DNA of 64,000 nt from Lonicera japonica (taxonomy: Eukaryota > Streptophyta > Magnoliopsida > Dipsacales > Caprifoliaceae): NCBI GenBank assembly GCA_021464415.1, contig CM038463.1:114978790-115042789 (forward strand). The letters are read 5' to 3'. The translations under genes and the position numbers were made by a program. Numbering within the stretch: the first letter of the stretch is position 1; each line of letters begins with the position of its first letter. The notes beneath the pieces were generated by a model. That model saw only the letters and a list, made by a program, of their open reading frames with translations, was not told the DNA's origin and made no database searches. This document shows, one piece after another, positions 11,180 to 22,744 of this stretch.

Positions 11180-12545
11180 ATGTACAATATAATTTTAACC
11201 AATGCCAGCAACATCAAAATCAGCCTTCAGTAACTCGGAGAATTCCAACGGTAAGTTAGAGGCATAATCCTTTAAAAGACAAGCGTGTTTTTCCCTCGTA
11301 GCAAGCCAATGAGCCACTTTATTAGCCGATCTCGGAACAAAAATAATTAATAAACGATCTAGAAAATAAGCCAACCGAGTAATATGACTAATAATATCAT
11401 ATGAATCCTATTCAAGAAAAGATGGCACACCTTTAATGGCATAAGTTATCGCTTTACAATTAGATTCTATCAAAATCGATGATGGCTGTAAGAGAAAGCA
11501 ACATCAATTGCCAACTTAATTGTTATTGCTTCAGCCGAGAAAGAAAAAACACAAGGGAAATAAACATAACCACTTATAATAAAAGAACTTTTCGAATCTT
11601 TAGCCACAAACGCAGCTGATTCAAATTGTAACTGAATCATAAGCGCAGCATCACAACTAATTTTAATCAAAACTGGACAAGGAGCCACCCAACGGGGAGA
11701 ATTGGGACCAAGGATAAGAACGTCTAAAAAGGATTTCAAAATGGACAATGAAACATATCCGTGTTCTAGTGAAGAAGGGGCTGCTCTAACAATAACTAAA
11801 GCACAATTCGGGTGAGTACCCTAAAAAACGTTCTCATTATGTCCTTATAAATAAACCAACACAAATAACAAAATAAAGATAATGCTTTGATAGGGCCTAT
11901 CCACTAGCTAGATAAGGAGGATGGAGATAAGTCTATCCAAGCTTCAACTCTGAAAAAATAAGCTTTATCAAAAAAAAATTCAACGAACTCCCAGACCAAA
12001 ATTCTCGAGTCTAATCACACAAAACAAACATATGCTTTACTGTTTCAGCTTCCATACGACAAGTAGGACAAAGGGGAAAGGGACTACATTTACGTAACCA
12101 AATAGCTATATTAGTGGAAATTGCTCTGAATTACACATCCATATGAAATTCTTAACTTTAGGAGCAATATCCACTTTCCAAATGACTTCCCACAGAGAAG
12201 AAAGATTGACAAAAGATGAACTCGGAGACGATTTAGGCTTTAGAGAACGTGATGACGATAATGTCTGGTAACCTGATTTGAGTAAAAAATATTTAAATTT
12301 AGTAGAAGGCCAAATTAACGAGTCTGAGCAGGGATAAGATATAATATGAATAAAATAAACAGCTGAGCACACCTTGTAAGAAAAAAAATAGAATTAACAA
12401 ATCAAGTATCCCGATTATTGGTAAAAACATTTGTGAGTTGACTGACATACCGAATAAATGGAACTCGATATTCCGTTAAGGATGGGAAACCTGGCACCCA
12501 TGAGTCCTCCCAAATAATGATAGAAGTGCCAAATGAAGAAAAAAA
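11180..12545 (-). pseudogene. Decayed LINE 3' portion (zinc-binding and RNase H segments)
   Basis: Reading the minus strand, pieces of the C-terminal half of a plant non-LTR retrotransposon ORF2 appear in order. They are an IIIWEDSWVPGFPSL segment near 12510 and a zinc-binding segment LWEVIWKVDIAPKVKNFIW near 12190-12130. After these come an RNase H start ISCDAALMIQLQFESAAFVA near 11675 and its end VPRSANKVAHWLATREKHA near 11330-11260. Frames change between the pieces and stops interrupt them. The 5' part is missing. Confidence 0.75.
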
Positions 12546-12599
12546 AAACCACCTTACGTTTATATTATTCAAGAATTCCATATTAAAGAATCACTTATT

Positions 12600-14480
12600 C
12601 TCTAAAAAAATTTAGCCCATTTGCTTTCTTTCTCTCTATCCTATTTTTCCTTTCCCCTTTTTATCTCACGGAAAGAGAAGGGGAAAAACCCATTTTCCCT
12701 TACAATTTATATATTATATATAATAATACCTTTATATTTGAATATCTTTGGGCATCTTTTTAGATTTATGAAGTTTTCGTCTATTTTTTTGTGAGAGTTT
12801 TTGTCCTCGTTCTTATTGAATACGTAGATGTGTCTCAAGTAGCACAGATTGAAATGGAGATGAGTAGATATGCTCTTTTAGGTGGAGATCTAATTCAAAT
12901 AGAAGAAAAATTGTACTTGCTCGTTCAGTGACATTTCGGTGTGGATGAAGACTCTTTTTGAAAGGTTTCTTTTGGTCATCTTTTTCTGTTTTCGGGTATG
13001 TCTTATTGGTATTTATGTTTGACATCTCCCGCTTTTTCGAAAAATTTCATTGTATCGTAAGACCTTTAATTGACGTGATATGTATATATATATATATATA
13101 TTTACGACATTTGTAAGCTCTTTGAAATATTTATTTTATTATCATCTTTGAAATATTTTTTAGTTATCATTGTAATGTTCTATTATTATTATTGATATTA
13201 TATTATTATTTTATTTTTTTTTAAAAGAATCACTTAACTTTTTTCCCCTGTTTTACTCATTTTAATAATAATTTATTTACTTGGTCCTTTTCTCATTCAT
13301 ATACCTATTTTTTTTTTCTTTTTCTCAGGGCCTTGTCTATTTTTCAAAATAATGGGAATTTCGCATGTAGATATGGGAATACTATTTTTTTTTTATATTT
13401 GTAGGTTTATTTAATTTGTAATATTTTGACCCCATATGTACAACGAAAATCCAGCTTCACCTTAACGCATATATAATTAAATAGGAAATTGACTAAAATT
13501 ATCATTATTATTGAAGGTAAGGTCGGGCAAAGGTCAATGTACAAATGAAATGAAATGAAATGAGAATAATCTACAAGTTGTTGGGAACTTTTAAAATGAG
13601 ACTTGGGACCAGCTAGCTAAAAGTTGTGGTTAATTGGCAACGAAGGTGGCACTTTTTGCAAATCACTGATAATTGGGGCTGCCTTTTTTACTTTTCCTTT
13701 TTTTGTTTCTTTCATGTATTTGGACATATAAAGATAGTTACATTCCTTCTCATGCACTGAGTGTGTTATTAATCCAATAATGTACAACTGATATAAAAAG
13801 ATTGATATATATTTAATATATATAATCATCATATATATTTAAAAATGTGAGATTTAGATAATGACTCATCATTAATTACCATAATTTATTATAATTAATT
13901 CATGCTTGCAAATTGATATCAAATAAATATTTCCATAAAAAAGTACTGCTGTTCAATAATTATATCTTTATGAAAACACCATTTGTTATTACTAAAACTA
14001 TTTATTTGACACCCTTATACGAGATGATTAATCCCCAATATATGGACACTGACCAGTTGTCGTTCGAACCATTACGTTTGCTTTAAAATTGAGTACTTAA
14101 AAAAAAAAGTGTGCTCAATTAGTATGGAATCAAGAAACACGCGAACCTTTATTTGGCTAAAGTATATGTGTTAGACACGATAAGGATATGGGTACGGGTA
14201 GGATATAGCTTGCACACGTGTTCGACAAGTCATATCGAACATATCCGAAATTAAAATTGGTTTGGACACAGCATATGTACTCTTGGAAACAGTTGAGGAG
14301 AAAAATAAAATAAAGTAGGTCATTTTGTAAAATTTAAAAATATTTAGGGTGTGTTTCATTAAATTAAAACGAATGAAAAGATTATAACATCATATTTCTA
14401 GGTATGCCTCATTCATCGATAAAGAAAACAAAAGCCTAGGATTACAGACACGCGAGACCTAATTCCGGAATGAGGAGCAA
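12600..14480. other. AT-rich intergenic sequence, no gene seen
   Basis: Long T-runs, a (TA)n tract at 13080-13100, and no ORF with recognisable similarity or splice-consistent extension. Confidence 0.5.
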
Positions 14481-14834
14481 CAATTAAACTAGTTATTTTA
14501 TTTTGAGCGTTAGCAGTGCAAACTTTGCATTGATGATTTTTTTTAGTGAGATGTAATTAGAAATTTTGTAGACTAATACCCGAAAAAACTTTGTAAAAAT
14601 ATCAACAAGTTTGCACTTTATATATTTAAATGAGATATATTTAAAAATCGGACAATTAAAAAAAAAGTTTTATTAGAGAAAAATTTTCATACTAAGCCAA
14701 TGAATATTTTTTTTGTAAATGAAGGGCCTATTTTTTATTTTATTGATAATATGACATGTGTCTTTTTTTTTCATTGTAAAATGACATCCTAACCCTTAAA
14801 ATAAACTAAAAAAATACTAATATGCATTAAAATA

Positions 14835-15045
14835 TGGACTGCAATATGAACTTAACAGTCTATATTTTACTGCAATGTGAACTTTTCAGTCCATATTTCT
14901 AGTGCAAAGTTCATATTGCAGTCTATATTTTACTGTAATGTGAACTTTTCAGTCCATATTTCTAGTGCAAAGTTCATATTGCAGTCTATATATTCACTGC
15001 AATATGAACTTTGCGGTTCATATTTTTTGTGCAAATTTCATAAGA
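14835..15045. repeat. Tandem repeat of about 67 bp with palindromic cores
   Basis: Three successive units alternate TGCAATATGAACTT with its near-inverse AAGTTCATATTGCA, spaced by CAGTCTATATTTTACTG and CAGTCCATATTTCTAGTG. Each unit could fold back on itself. Lies just left of the PLC-carrying transposon. Confidence 0.7.
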
Positions 15046-16007
15046 AGGGGGTAATTTAGGTAATATATACCATATTTTTATTAATTAAATAATATTTAAA
15101 TTTATTCAAATACCTTTAGGGTGTGTTTGGCAACACAGTTTTAAAATTCTATTAGAATTGGAATTTTATGGTATTACAATTCTAAGAATTGGAATGCCAT
15201 AGAATTAGAATACCATTGTTTGGATATTATATAGTTTTCATTTAGAATTCCATTAGAATTCCAAATTTGATTGTTTGGCAAATTTATAGAATTCATTTGA
15301 TTTTCAAAAAATTGTTTTGGACTACATTTGAATGCTTTCTCTAAATGCTCTTTAATATAATAAATAAGGTCATATTTGACAAAACAAATGCATTATTTTT
15401 TGTATTAAATTTTGATCTTCATATATATACATACACACATATTAACAAATCAATATTTTAATTTTAGTTCATATTAAACTAAAATTGAAATTAGATGTAA
15501 CTCCTAATTCATTCAAAAAACGAAGTTTCTATAGTACTTAATGCAACTTTCATGAACAACCTGTAGCATTCCCATGTATCCTGACATTAAAAAAACCAAG
15601 AAAAATTTCATAAATTCTATTAATCAAAGCATAGAACTAACTATATATACATATATGACCACTTAATACAAAATATATGACCAAGCTTGAACGAAGATGA
15701 CATACTATTGATAAAAATCAGATGTGAAAATCTCCCTTGAAACATAGAACTAACTATATATATATATACATATATGACCACTTGATACAAAATATATATT
15801 CCCTTCCTCTCAAATTGAAATAAATTTTGTTCACCACGTTGAAATTAGTATTGAAATCTTAATTTAAGATAAAATGAATGAATATGTATAAGGCGGATAT
15901 ATGGTTCTTGATTGAACTATAAAAATATAGAAAGATTGTGGGGATGAAATTACAACATACTTTTGAAGTTCAAAAGTGAATAGTTTCTTTGAACAAGTTA
16001 AGTTGTA

Positions 16008-16036
16008 TAATGGAGGGAGGGAGGGAGGGAGGGAGA
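16008..16036. repeat. GGGA microsatellite
   Basis: Perfect GAGGGAGG-type tetranucleotide run inside the PLC-carrying element. Confidence 0.85.
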
Positions 16037-16086
16037 AAAAGGCAGATCATATAATCGTGTCTTCGAACAAGTTAATTTTAATTTAC

Positions 16087-16361
16087 CTTAGGAATGGTGG
16101 GGAGAGGAGAATTAATGTCAGCGAAGAAGTAGCGAAAGAAGGCTTCGAGGTTGAGACCTTTACGGTGAAAGATTTTAAGGTGTTTATGTTCATTGAGAGT
16201 AGTCTCCATTATAGATTATGCATCTTCCTTGGTGATTTTATCATCTCCTTTAACCACCGAAATGAATTTGTGAAGGTGATCCACAGTCATGATTCCGTTA
16301 TCGGAGTAAAGGTAGAACAAGTCCTTGATAGAACCTGCTATTCTATCAATTCTTTGCTTCT
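16087..16361 (-). pseudogene. Captured first exon of phosphoinositide-specific phospholipase C
   Basis: The minus strand encodes the EF-hand-like N-terminal region of plant PI-PLC. SIKDLFYLYSDNGIMTVDHL is followed by HKF, GDDKITKEDA and FHRKGLNLEAFFRYFF, and the segment ends at PTIPK directly before GTAAAT, an intact splice donor position. One in-frame TAA replaces the residue after KEDA (family Gln), and no ATG leads the segment in frame, so it is not a working protein. The rest of the PLC gene (X, Y and C2 domains) is absent. Position inside an element with TIRs argues for capture. Confidence 0.8.
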
Positions 16362-17916
16362 AAACTATTTTCACTCTTCTTCTTGTTTTTGGGTATTCAT
16401 TCTTTGGTCTCCAGGGGAATTAAATAAGTTAATTTGATGAGGGGGAGGGGTGTTGATTGTTGAGAAAGCAGTCATGGGAAGGGGGACAATGATTGTCCAA
16501 AACAAAGGAATGGTTGTAAAGCTTAACAGGTTTTAAATCTTGTTAAATTTTCTAAAAGGTGAACAGGAATACTATATGGTCAATATATTCATTTATTACA
16601 CTAATACATATTTTATGTATTAACAAAGTAGCCATTCCTTCTCCACCAATTAAAATATACACTACTAATCATAATGATTTATAGGGATACACTAATACAT
16701 CATGAACATACATACATACATACACCAAACAGGAGAATTAAAAAAACATAGCAAAGCTTAGTCAAGCAAAACATCAAACACTTAGAATGCACAATATATA
16801 AATAGGAGCTTTCAAACATTATAAAATCAAATACAAATGTGTCAAAAATTAGATGATAACAAATTCAAATGCCTTGTATTTCATTCCATTTTTCTTTCAA
16901 AAAAAATTTCATAAATTCAATGAACAAATTTATACATGGCTGAGAGAGAACCTGAGGTGGACTTACCAGGATAAGCTTTCAAATTGTTGCTGGGATGGAC
17001 AAATCACTAGAACTGTGTGATTGTATCTCGAAGAAGAGGTGAAAACAAGGTAGAAAAAACCCTAGTTATTGGTGAATTGTGAAGAAATCGTAGTGTGGAG
17101 TAGAGGCAGAAGAAACCCTAGTTTGAAGGAGATGCGGAAGAAACCCTAGTGTGGAGGAGAAGGAGATCGACGAAAGAGGAAGCTAAGATCGACCATGTGT
17201 ATTTTTCATTTTTTCGTTTCGTTTCATCGAATTGAACGGGAATTGGTTTTGAAAAACTTAAGTTGCCGCGTAGAATTCTGCCCTTCACAAACTTATGGTT
17301 TTAGAATTCAAGTTGAATTTTAAATTTAAGCATTTTGTAGTATCCAAATAAGAGAATTAGAAAACTACGTTTCAATTCCAATTCTCAACTATAGAATTGG
17401 GGTATCCAAACACACCCTTATTTAAAATATAAAACAAAATAGCCTCTTACACTAATCACCGATTAAAAATAGACCCTTCATTTAAAAAAATATTATTCAT
17501 TGAATTTTTGGTAAAAATCAATGTGTAATAAGACCTTCTACCTAATTTCTAGTTTAAAAATTTCGTAGACAGAATATCTAATTAAAAAAAAGAACTATGC
17601 AAACTCACATCAACAAGTTTGTTCGCCATATGTCTACACTAATTTCGTAGGTATATTATTTACATAATTAGCTAAACTTATTATATCAACAAGTTTGTAT
17701 ATTATGGCTCAGTTTGATAATAAGTTAAAAATGAGTATTTTAAAAATAAAAATAATCTCACCATATTAATCATTTTAATTTTTAACTTTGCATTTAAATC
17801 AATAGATTTTAATATTATTTTTATCCTTTTATGAAATAGACCCTATTGGATCCATCAATTTTAATTAATTGGGCTAAAGTTTGGATTTAATAAAAATAAA
17901 ATGAAGGAAAGAAGAG

Positions 17917-17944
17917 AAGAGAAGAGAAGAGAAGAGAAGAGAAG
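17917..17944. repeat. GAAGA microsatellite
   Basis: Run of GAAGA pentamers between the transposon block and the APS reductase promoter. Confidence 0.85.
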
Positions 17945-18247
17945 CAAAATTGGGATAGAGTTCGGAAAGATCCAAGAACCTAAAGAAGTTTTGACTAGTA
18001 CTAGTACGTGTGCAATCCGCATGCATGTCTCTCATCCACTTGGCCGGCCTGCCGCATGACGAAAGTGCTGAGGTGGAAAATCAAATTGCCCTCCACCCTC
18101 CAGATTCGATTCTTGCCATGTCAGAATGCGAAAACACGTCCAGGTTCAATGAACCTGAAAGGCCGCATAACGGAATATCGAACCCCACCCCCGCCCCCCG
18201 TGTTTTTCTCTTTCCCCTCTCCCCCCTTTGCCCTGGCCTGGCCTGGC

Positions 18248-18257
18248 TTTATATAAC
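18248..18257 (+). promoter_or_regulatory. TATA box of APS reductase gene
   Basis: TTTATATAAC, about 120 bases upstream of the start codon, preceded by a C-rich stretch at 18180-18230 and followed by an A/C-rich leader. Position and sequence fit a plant core promoter. Confidence 0.6.
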
Positions 18258-18372
18258 GACACCAACACACTCCGTATTTTTTTCATCACTCAAATCAAAA
18301 TCAAAATCAAAAACCCCACACAAATCACATCTTTAAAAAAAAAGATCCGAGCTTCAGATTAATTTCTGTACG

Positions 18373-20851
18373 ATGGCTTTAGCTGTTAGTTCCTCCTCTG
18401 CAATCTCCTCCTCCTGTTCCTTTTCTTCTCGTTCCTATGAACAACCCAAAGGTAATTAATTAACTATATTTCTCTCTTATTTTGTCTTCAATCGAATTTC
18501 AACTTTCTTCATTATTTTGAATGATGAGAATGAGAATTCATCTTACTTACGGGTTCTTGATTTTGAATTGCCACATTAGTGGTTTTTTTTTTTTTTTTTT
18601 AATATTCTCCTTAACGCCGATTCTGTTCCTTTGCTGGTTGCAGCTTCTCAATTGGGTAATTTTCAGCTGCTGGATTGGCCCCATCTTCCGTCATCGGCGG
18701 TGAATTTTACTCTGAGACGATCTTCGGTGAAGCCACTAAATGCGGAACCAAAACGTAACAGTTCTATTGTCCCTTCGGCGGCAACCATGGTTGCTCCTGG
18801 TACGTTTTATTTCTTCATACAAACATAAATATTGTATTATTTTATTATTTATGTATGGATGCTTTTGTTGATTGTCTCACCAGGTTTTAATAAAAGATTA
18901 TTCACTTCATCGCAATTTATGAGTTTTATTTATTTTGAATCAAATTTAACTACAGTCAACTAATAATCCAGCTCTACCTTAGTTATATAAAAATTATTAG
19001 TCCTTTTTCTTCTAATAATTTTTATATATAATAAAGGATAATGGTTTTTGAATCCTAAAAATGTATAAGAAATATTTTTTTAAGAGTGGAAGGTGCTTTT
19101 GGCACACATTAGAACTTGTAATTATACATAAAAAAGTTTGTTTGCAAAAGAAAACTCTATTTTAAAGGGGCAGAGCTTCGGGTTCGGTGAGTCTGGAATT
19201 TTAGAATTTAGAAATCAGAATGATGGGTTTGTACCTAATGTTGTGTTGAATCTGAATATGCAGAAGTGGTGGAGAAAGTAGAGGTAGAGGACTATGAGAA
19301 ACTGGCTAAGGACCTTGAAAATGCTTCTCCTCTTGAGATTATAGATAAAGCTCTTGAGAATTTTGGAAATGATATTGCCATTGCTTTCAGGTATTCATCA
19401 TTCTTCAAATTTTTGTGATACAAGTATTATAATCCGCAATTCGAGCCGGAAAAGGGATGGGGGACAAGGCTCAAACCCATGACCTAAACAAGTCCCCTTT
19501 AAACCACTCTACCTGTCTTACCCTATTCAACTTATCTGAACAATTGTACTAAATACCTGCATTACTTGTGTGTTTTGAAGTGGTGCTGAAGATGTTGCTT
19601 TGATCGAGTATGCTCATTTAACTGGTCGACCATTTAGGGTATTCAGCCTCGACACTGGGAGGCTGAATTCAGAAACATACAAATTCTTCGATACAGTTGA
19701 GAAGCACTATGGCATTCACATCGAATACATGTTTCCAGATGCTGTTGAAGTCCAGGCCCTAGTAAGGACTAAGGGCCTGTTTTCTTTCTACGAAGATGGC
19801 CACCAGGAGTGCTGCCGTGTGAGGAAGGTGCGGCCCTTAAGGCGGGCCCTCAAGGGTTTACGTGCTTGGATCACCGGGCAAAGGAAGGACCAGTCCCCTG
19901 GCACTAGATCTGATATTCCCATAGTTCAGGTGGACCCGTCCTTTGAGGGGTTAGATGGTGGGGCTGGCAGCTTGGTGAAGTGGAACCCCGTGGCAAATGT
20001 GCAAGGTACTGACATATGGAACTTTCTACGAACCATGAATGTGCCCGTGAACACATTGCATTCACAAGGGTACATCTCAATTGGATGTGAGCCGTGCACA
20101 AGACCTGTACTTCCCGGGCAACATGAGAGAGAAGGAAGGTGGTGGTGGGAGGATGCTACCGCCAAGGAATGTGGGCTACATAAAGGAAACATCAAGGAAG
20201 AAAATGTAAATGGTAATGGAAATGGGGCGCTCCACACGAATGGCACTGTTGCGACTATTCCTGATATCTTTAATTCCCAGAATGTGGTCAGCTTGGGCAG
20301 GCCTGGGATTGAAAATTTGGTGAAAATGGAGGATCGAAGAGAGCCTTGGCTTGTTGTTCTATATGCACCTTGGTGCCGGTTTTGCCAGGTAATCGTTTAT
20401 TTAACATTTGTTTAAATTATTTGGAAAAAAAACATTAATTTTCTTTTATGGAAAACAAGAGCTTAGCGAGGGGGTGGTTTTTTTGATTACTTGGAGAAGG
20501 AGAAAATTAGACTAAAGCGAAGCTCTTGAAATTAATGTAATCGAACACGACTTGTTTGTATTAATTGAGTTTGGTCTTTAGGGAAAATCTTTAACAAATT
20601 TTGGTTTGAATCTTGAGCAGGCAATGGAAGGATCATATGTTGAATTGGCTGATAAGTTGACTGGAAGTGGTGTTAAGGTGGGAAAGTTCAGGGCAGATGG
20701 AGAGCAGAAGGCATATGCACAGCAAGAATTGCAGCTGGGGAGCTTCCCCACAATACTTTTCTTCCCTAAGCACTCTTCTCGCCCCGTAAAGTATCCCTCT
20801 GAAAAGAGGGATGTTGACTCATTGATGGCGTTTGTTAACGCGCTCAGATAA
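18373..20851 (+). CDS. APR: 5'-Adenylylsulfate reductase, plastid (APS reductase)
   Basis: Reduces adenosine 5'-phosphosulfate to sulfite using glutathione, the committed step of plastid sulfate assimilation. Exons: 18373-18451, 18644-18799, 19264-19390, 19581-20388, 20621-20851, giving 466 aa, the usual plant length. The N-terminus is Ser-rich ([19 protein letters not shown]), as chloroplast transit peptides are. The reductase domain spans about 110-330, with the [12 protein letters not shown] and FSLDTGRL substrate loops. The four [4Fe-4S] ligands are visible as CC at 198-199 ([11 protein letters not shown]) and CEPC at 290-293. A thioredoxin/glutaredoxin-like C-terminal domain (about 350-466) has the redox site WCRFC (Cys386, Cys389); the intron before [13 protein letters not shown] falls right after this site. 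All key residues are present and it looks functional. Third-intron sequence near 19440-19530 resembles a SINE. Confidence 0.97.
19440..19532 (-). mobile_element. SINE-like tRNA-related remnant in APR intron 3
   Basis: On the minus strand, GGTAGAGTGGTTTAAAGG (box A-like) is followed by ATGGGTTTGAGCC (box B-like), the spacing and sequence of plant SINE heads. No clear target duplication was found, so this is a tentative call. Confidence 0.35.
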
Positions 20852-22744
20852 TAGAAACGAATTAAGTAGGACTGATGCAGTGAATTTTCAACTCAAGTTG
20901 AAGAGGAAGAGAATGGTTCAACCAACCAACCAGAATAACTGTTGAGTTGGACCTAAATCGTGCAATTAATTAAAGGCCTTTCCCATTGTTGGCTTGAAAC
21001 AGTGTCTCTATAGTGTGTCTTGTAGTGTATGCTTTGTTCATATTGTGTTTTCTGGGTACGTAGTACGAGCTGTGCTCCACAGATTTTTGATATGTAGTTC
21101 TTTTTGGGGTACAGAGTTTGTTAGATAGATGATGTGAGTGAGACTAAATCATCGTCGTCGTGTGAAATGAATGTCAGTGGCTCAATTTTTATTTGGCCAA
21201 AGTAGCTTTTTTACCTACTCTCCAAACTATACTTTTATATTTTAGTTAAAGTTAGTTCCTTATTTCTGAGAATTCTTGAGTTTGCTTTTACTTTTTTTGT
21301 GCTTTACAATAATGAAGCACTAATAATCTTAGTAAGTTGACATGCAGCAATCATTCATTCATTCATTCATTCTTGTAAGTGTGAATTTATTAATTTAAAA
21401 TTTACAAACATGAAGCAAGTGAGCGCATAAAGTTTGGGGCGAATTTTTATGGGTTGAGCGCAAGTCGGCCACCAAATTGAGTTTAATTATAAACCGGGGG
21501 TTGGCCCGTTTCATTGGTTGAGCGGCCCAATTGAATTGGAGGAGGTAGTTGAGCTTTTTTATATAAGAGCAATTTTCAAATGAATCCCATGTTCCGATGT
21601 CCACCAGGTTCTTGCGCCTGCGCGTACCTGCTTTAACTTTAAAGAAGGAATTAAAAAGAAAGCTGAATTTTCGTCACTATCCCTTTATGAACCAACCAAT
21701 AATACCAAACATATATTTATTGTTGTGAAGATAGGTAACAGGTGATACATTAGTCTAGTCTGTCTATATTGTAATTTACTCCTAATTCACTTAGTCTTAC
21801 GATAATCTATCGGAGTTTGCAACTTTTACATCCATAAATGATAATCCGCTCAATTCTTTTTCTAAATTTGATGGACTTGAATAGAAACTAATTTATAAAG
21901 GAGAAGAAGCTATGCATCTAAACCGGTTAAACATGTCCAAGAACAAAATGACCATTACTTTTAAAAAATAAAAATTATAAATAGAAGAAAAAAATATATC
22001 ATTTTAGTTAAATATTAATGTCTTGTGCCATAAAATTTTGTTGCTTCTATGATGAGGACATGACTCAATGCTAATTTCGGTTAGTTTGAGTCGAGGAAGA
22101 AGGGAAATTAAAGAAACAAAATGAATTGCACGTACAACTTGTGAACCAATTCTCGTAATATTCACTTAATACATTTATTTTAAACTATGTTATGCAGTTA
22201 TAGTATAGAAAATATAAATTTTGTGCAAGATTAAAGTAGCCAAAGTAGTTAAGACGTGTTGAAAGTTAAACTTTAGTATATCACACATCAAGAACGATCG
22301 GAACTTTTTATTTTTATCACCAAGAATCATATAGATTGAGTTACGTCGGGTAATCCAATTCGAGAAGGAGCTCAATGATTCAATACACCACACCGTTGAA
22401 CTTACCAAAAGGTCCCCATTATTTACGTATTTGAATCAAAGCTTTTCACATACCACCAAACCATCAAGTGAAAGAAGAAAGTTAGTTTCACCAATTTTTA
22501 TTGTCGGTCCATGAGGTCATTATGGTCATTTAGTAATTCAAAACATCAACCGTACGTACACATTCACTGCAAATCCACTACCTTTGGCTTCGTTAATTCA
22601 ACAACCAGTTCCCAATTTTCCCTCTAAACAGTAGGTATACAGATCTTCCAAACAATAATAGCTCAAAACCCACACCCAACACATAATAATATTAATAATA
22701 AACCTTCAAGATAATGCAACGGCTAGCTGAACCAGTAGCTGAAG
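20852..22744. other. Intergenic: APR 3' region and glucanase upstream region
   Basis: APR 3' UTR probably extends to about 21150. An ATTC microsatellite lies near 21352-21372. Otherwise AT-rich with no supported gene. Confidence 0.5.

Larger units (their letters stand above)
15119..17417. mobile_element. PIF/Harbinger-like element carrying a PI-PLC exon
   Basis: The ends are GGGTGTGTTTGGCAAC and, inverted, GGGTGTGTTTGGATAC. They are flanked by TTA on both sides (15116-15118, 17418-17420), the PIF/Harbinger target duplication. Subterminal regions are rich in inverted TAGAATTC-type words (15140-15300 and 17300-17400). No transposase was recognised, so it is probably non-autonomous. It includes a gene fragment (see 16087-16361) and, at 17200-16950 on the minus strand, sequence resembling a 5' UTR with GTAAGT donor. 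The element at 44811-47351 has closely similar ends. Confidence 0.72.

Noticed and set aside
15976..16437. 153-codon plus-strand ORF
   Set aside because: It lies antisense to the PLC exon fragment, which explains its openness; the translation matches nothing recognisable.
18008..18336. Two ORFs upstream of APS reductase
   Set aside because: They overlap the APR promoter and TATA box in two frames and read through C-rich sequence; no protein similarity.
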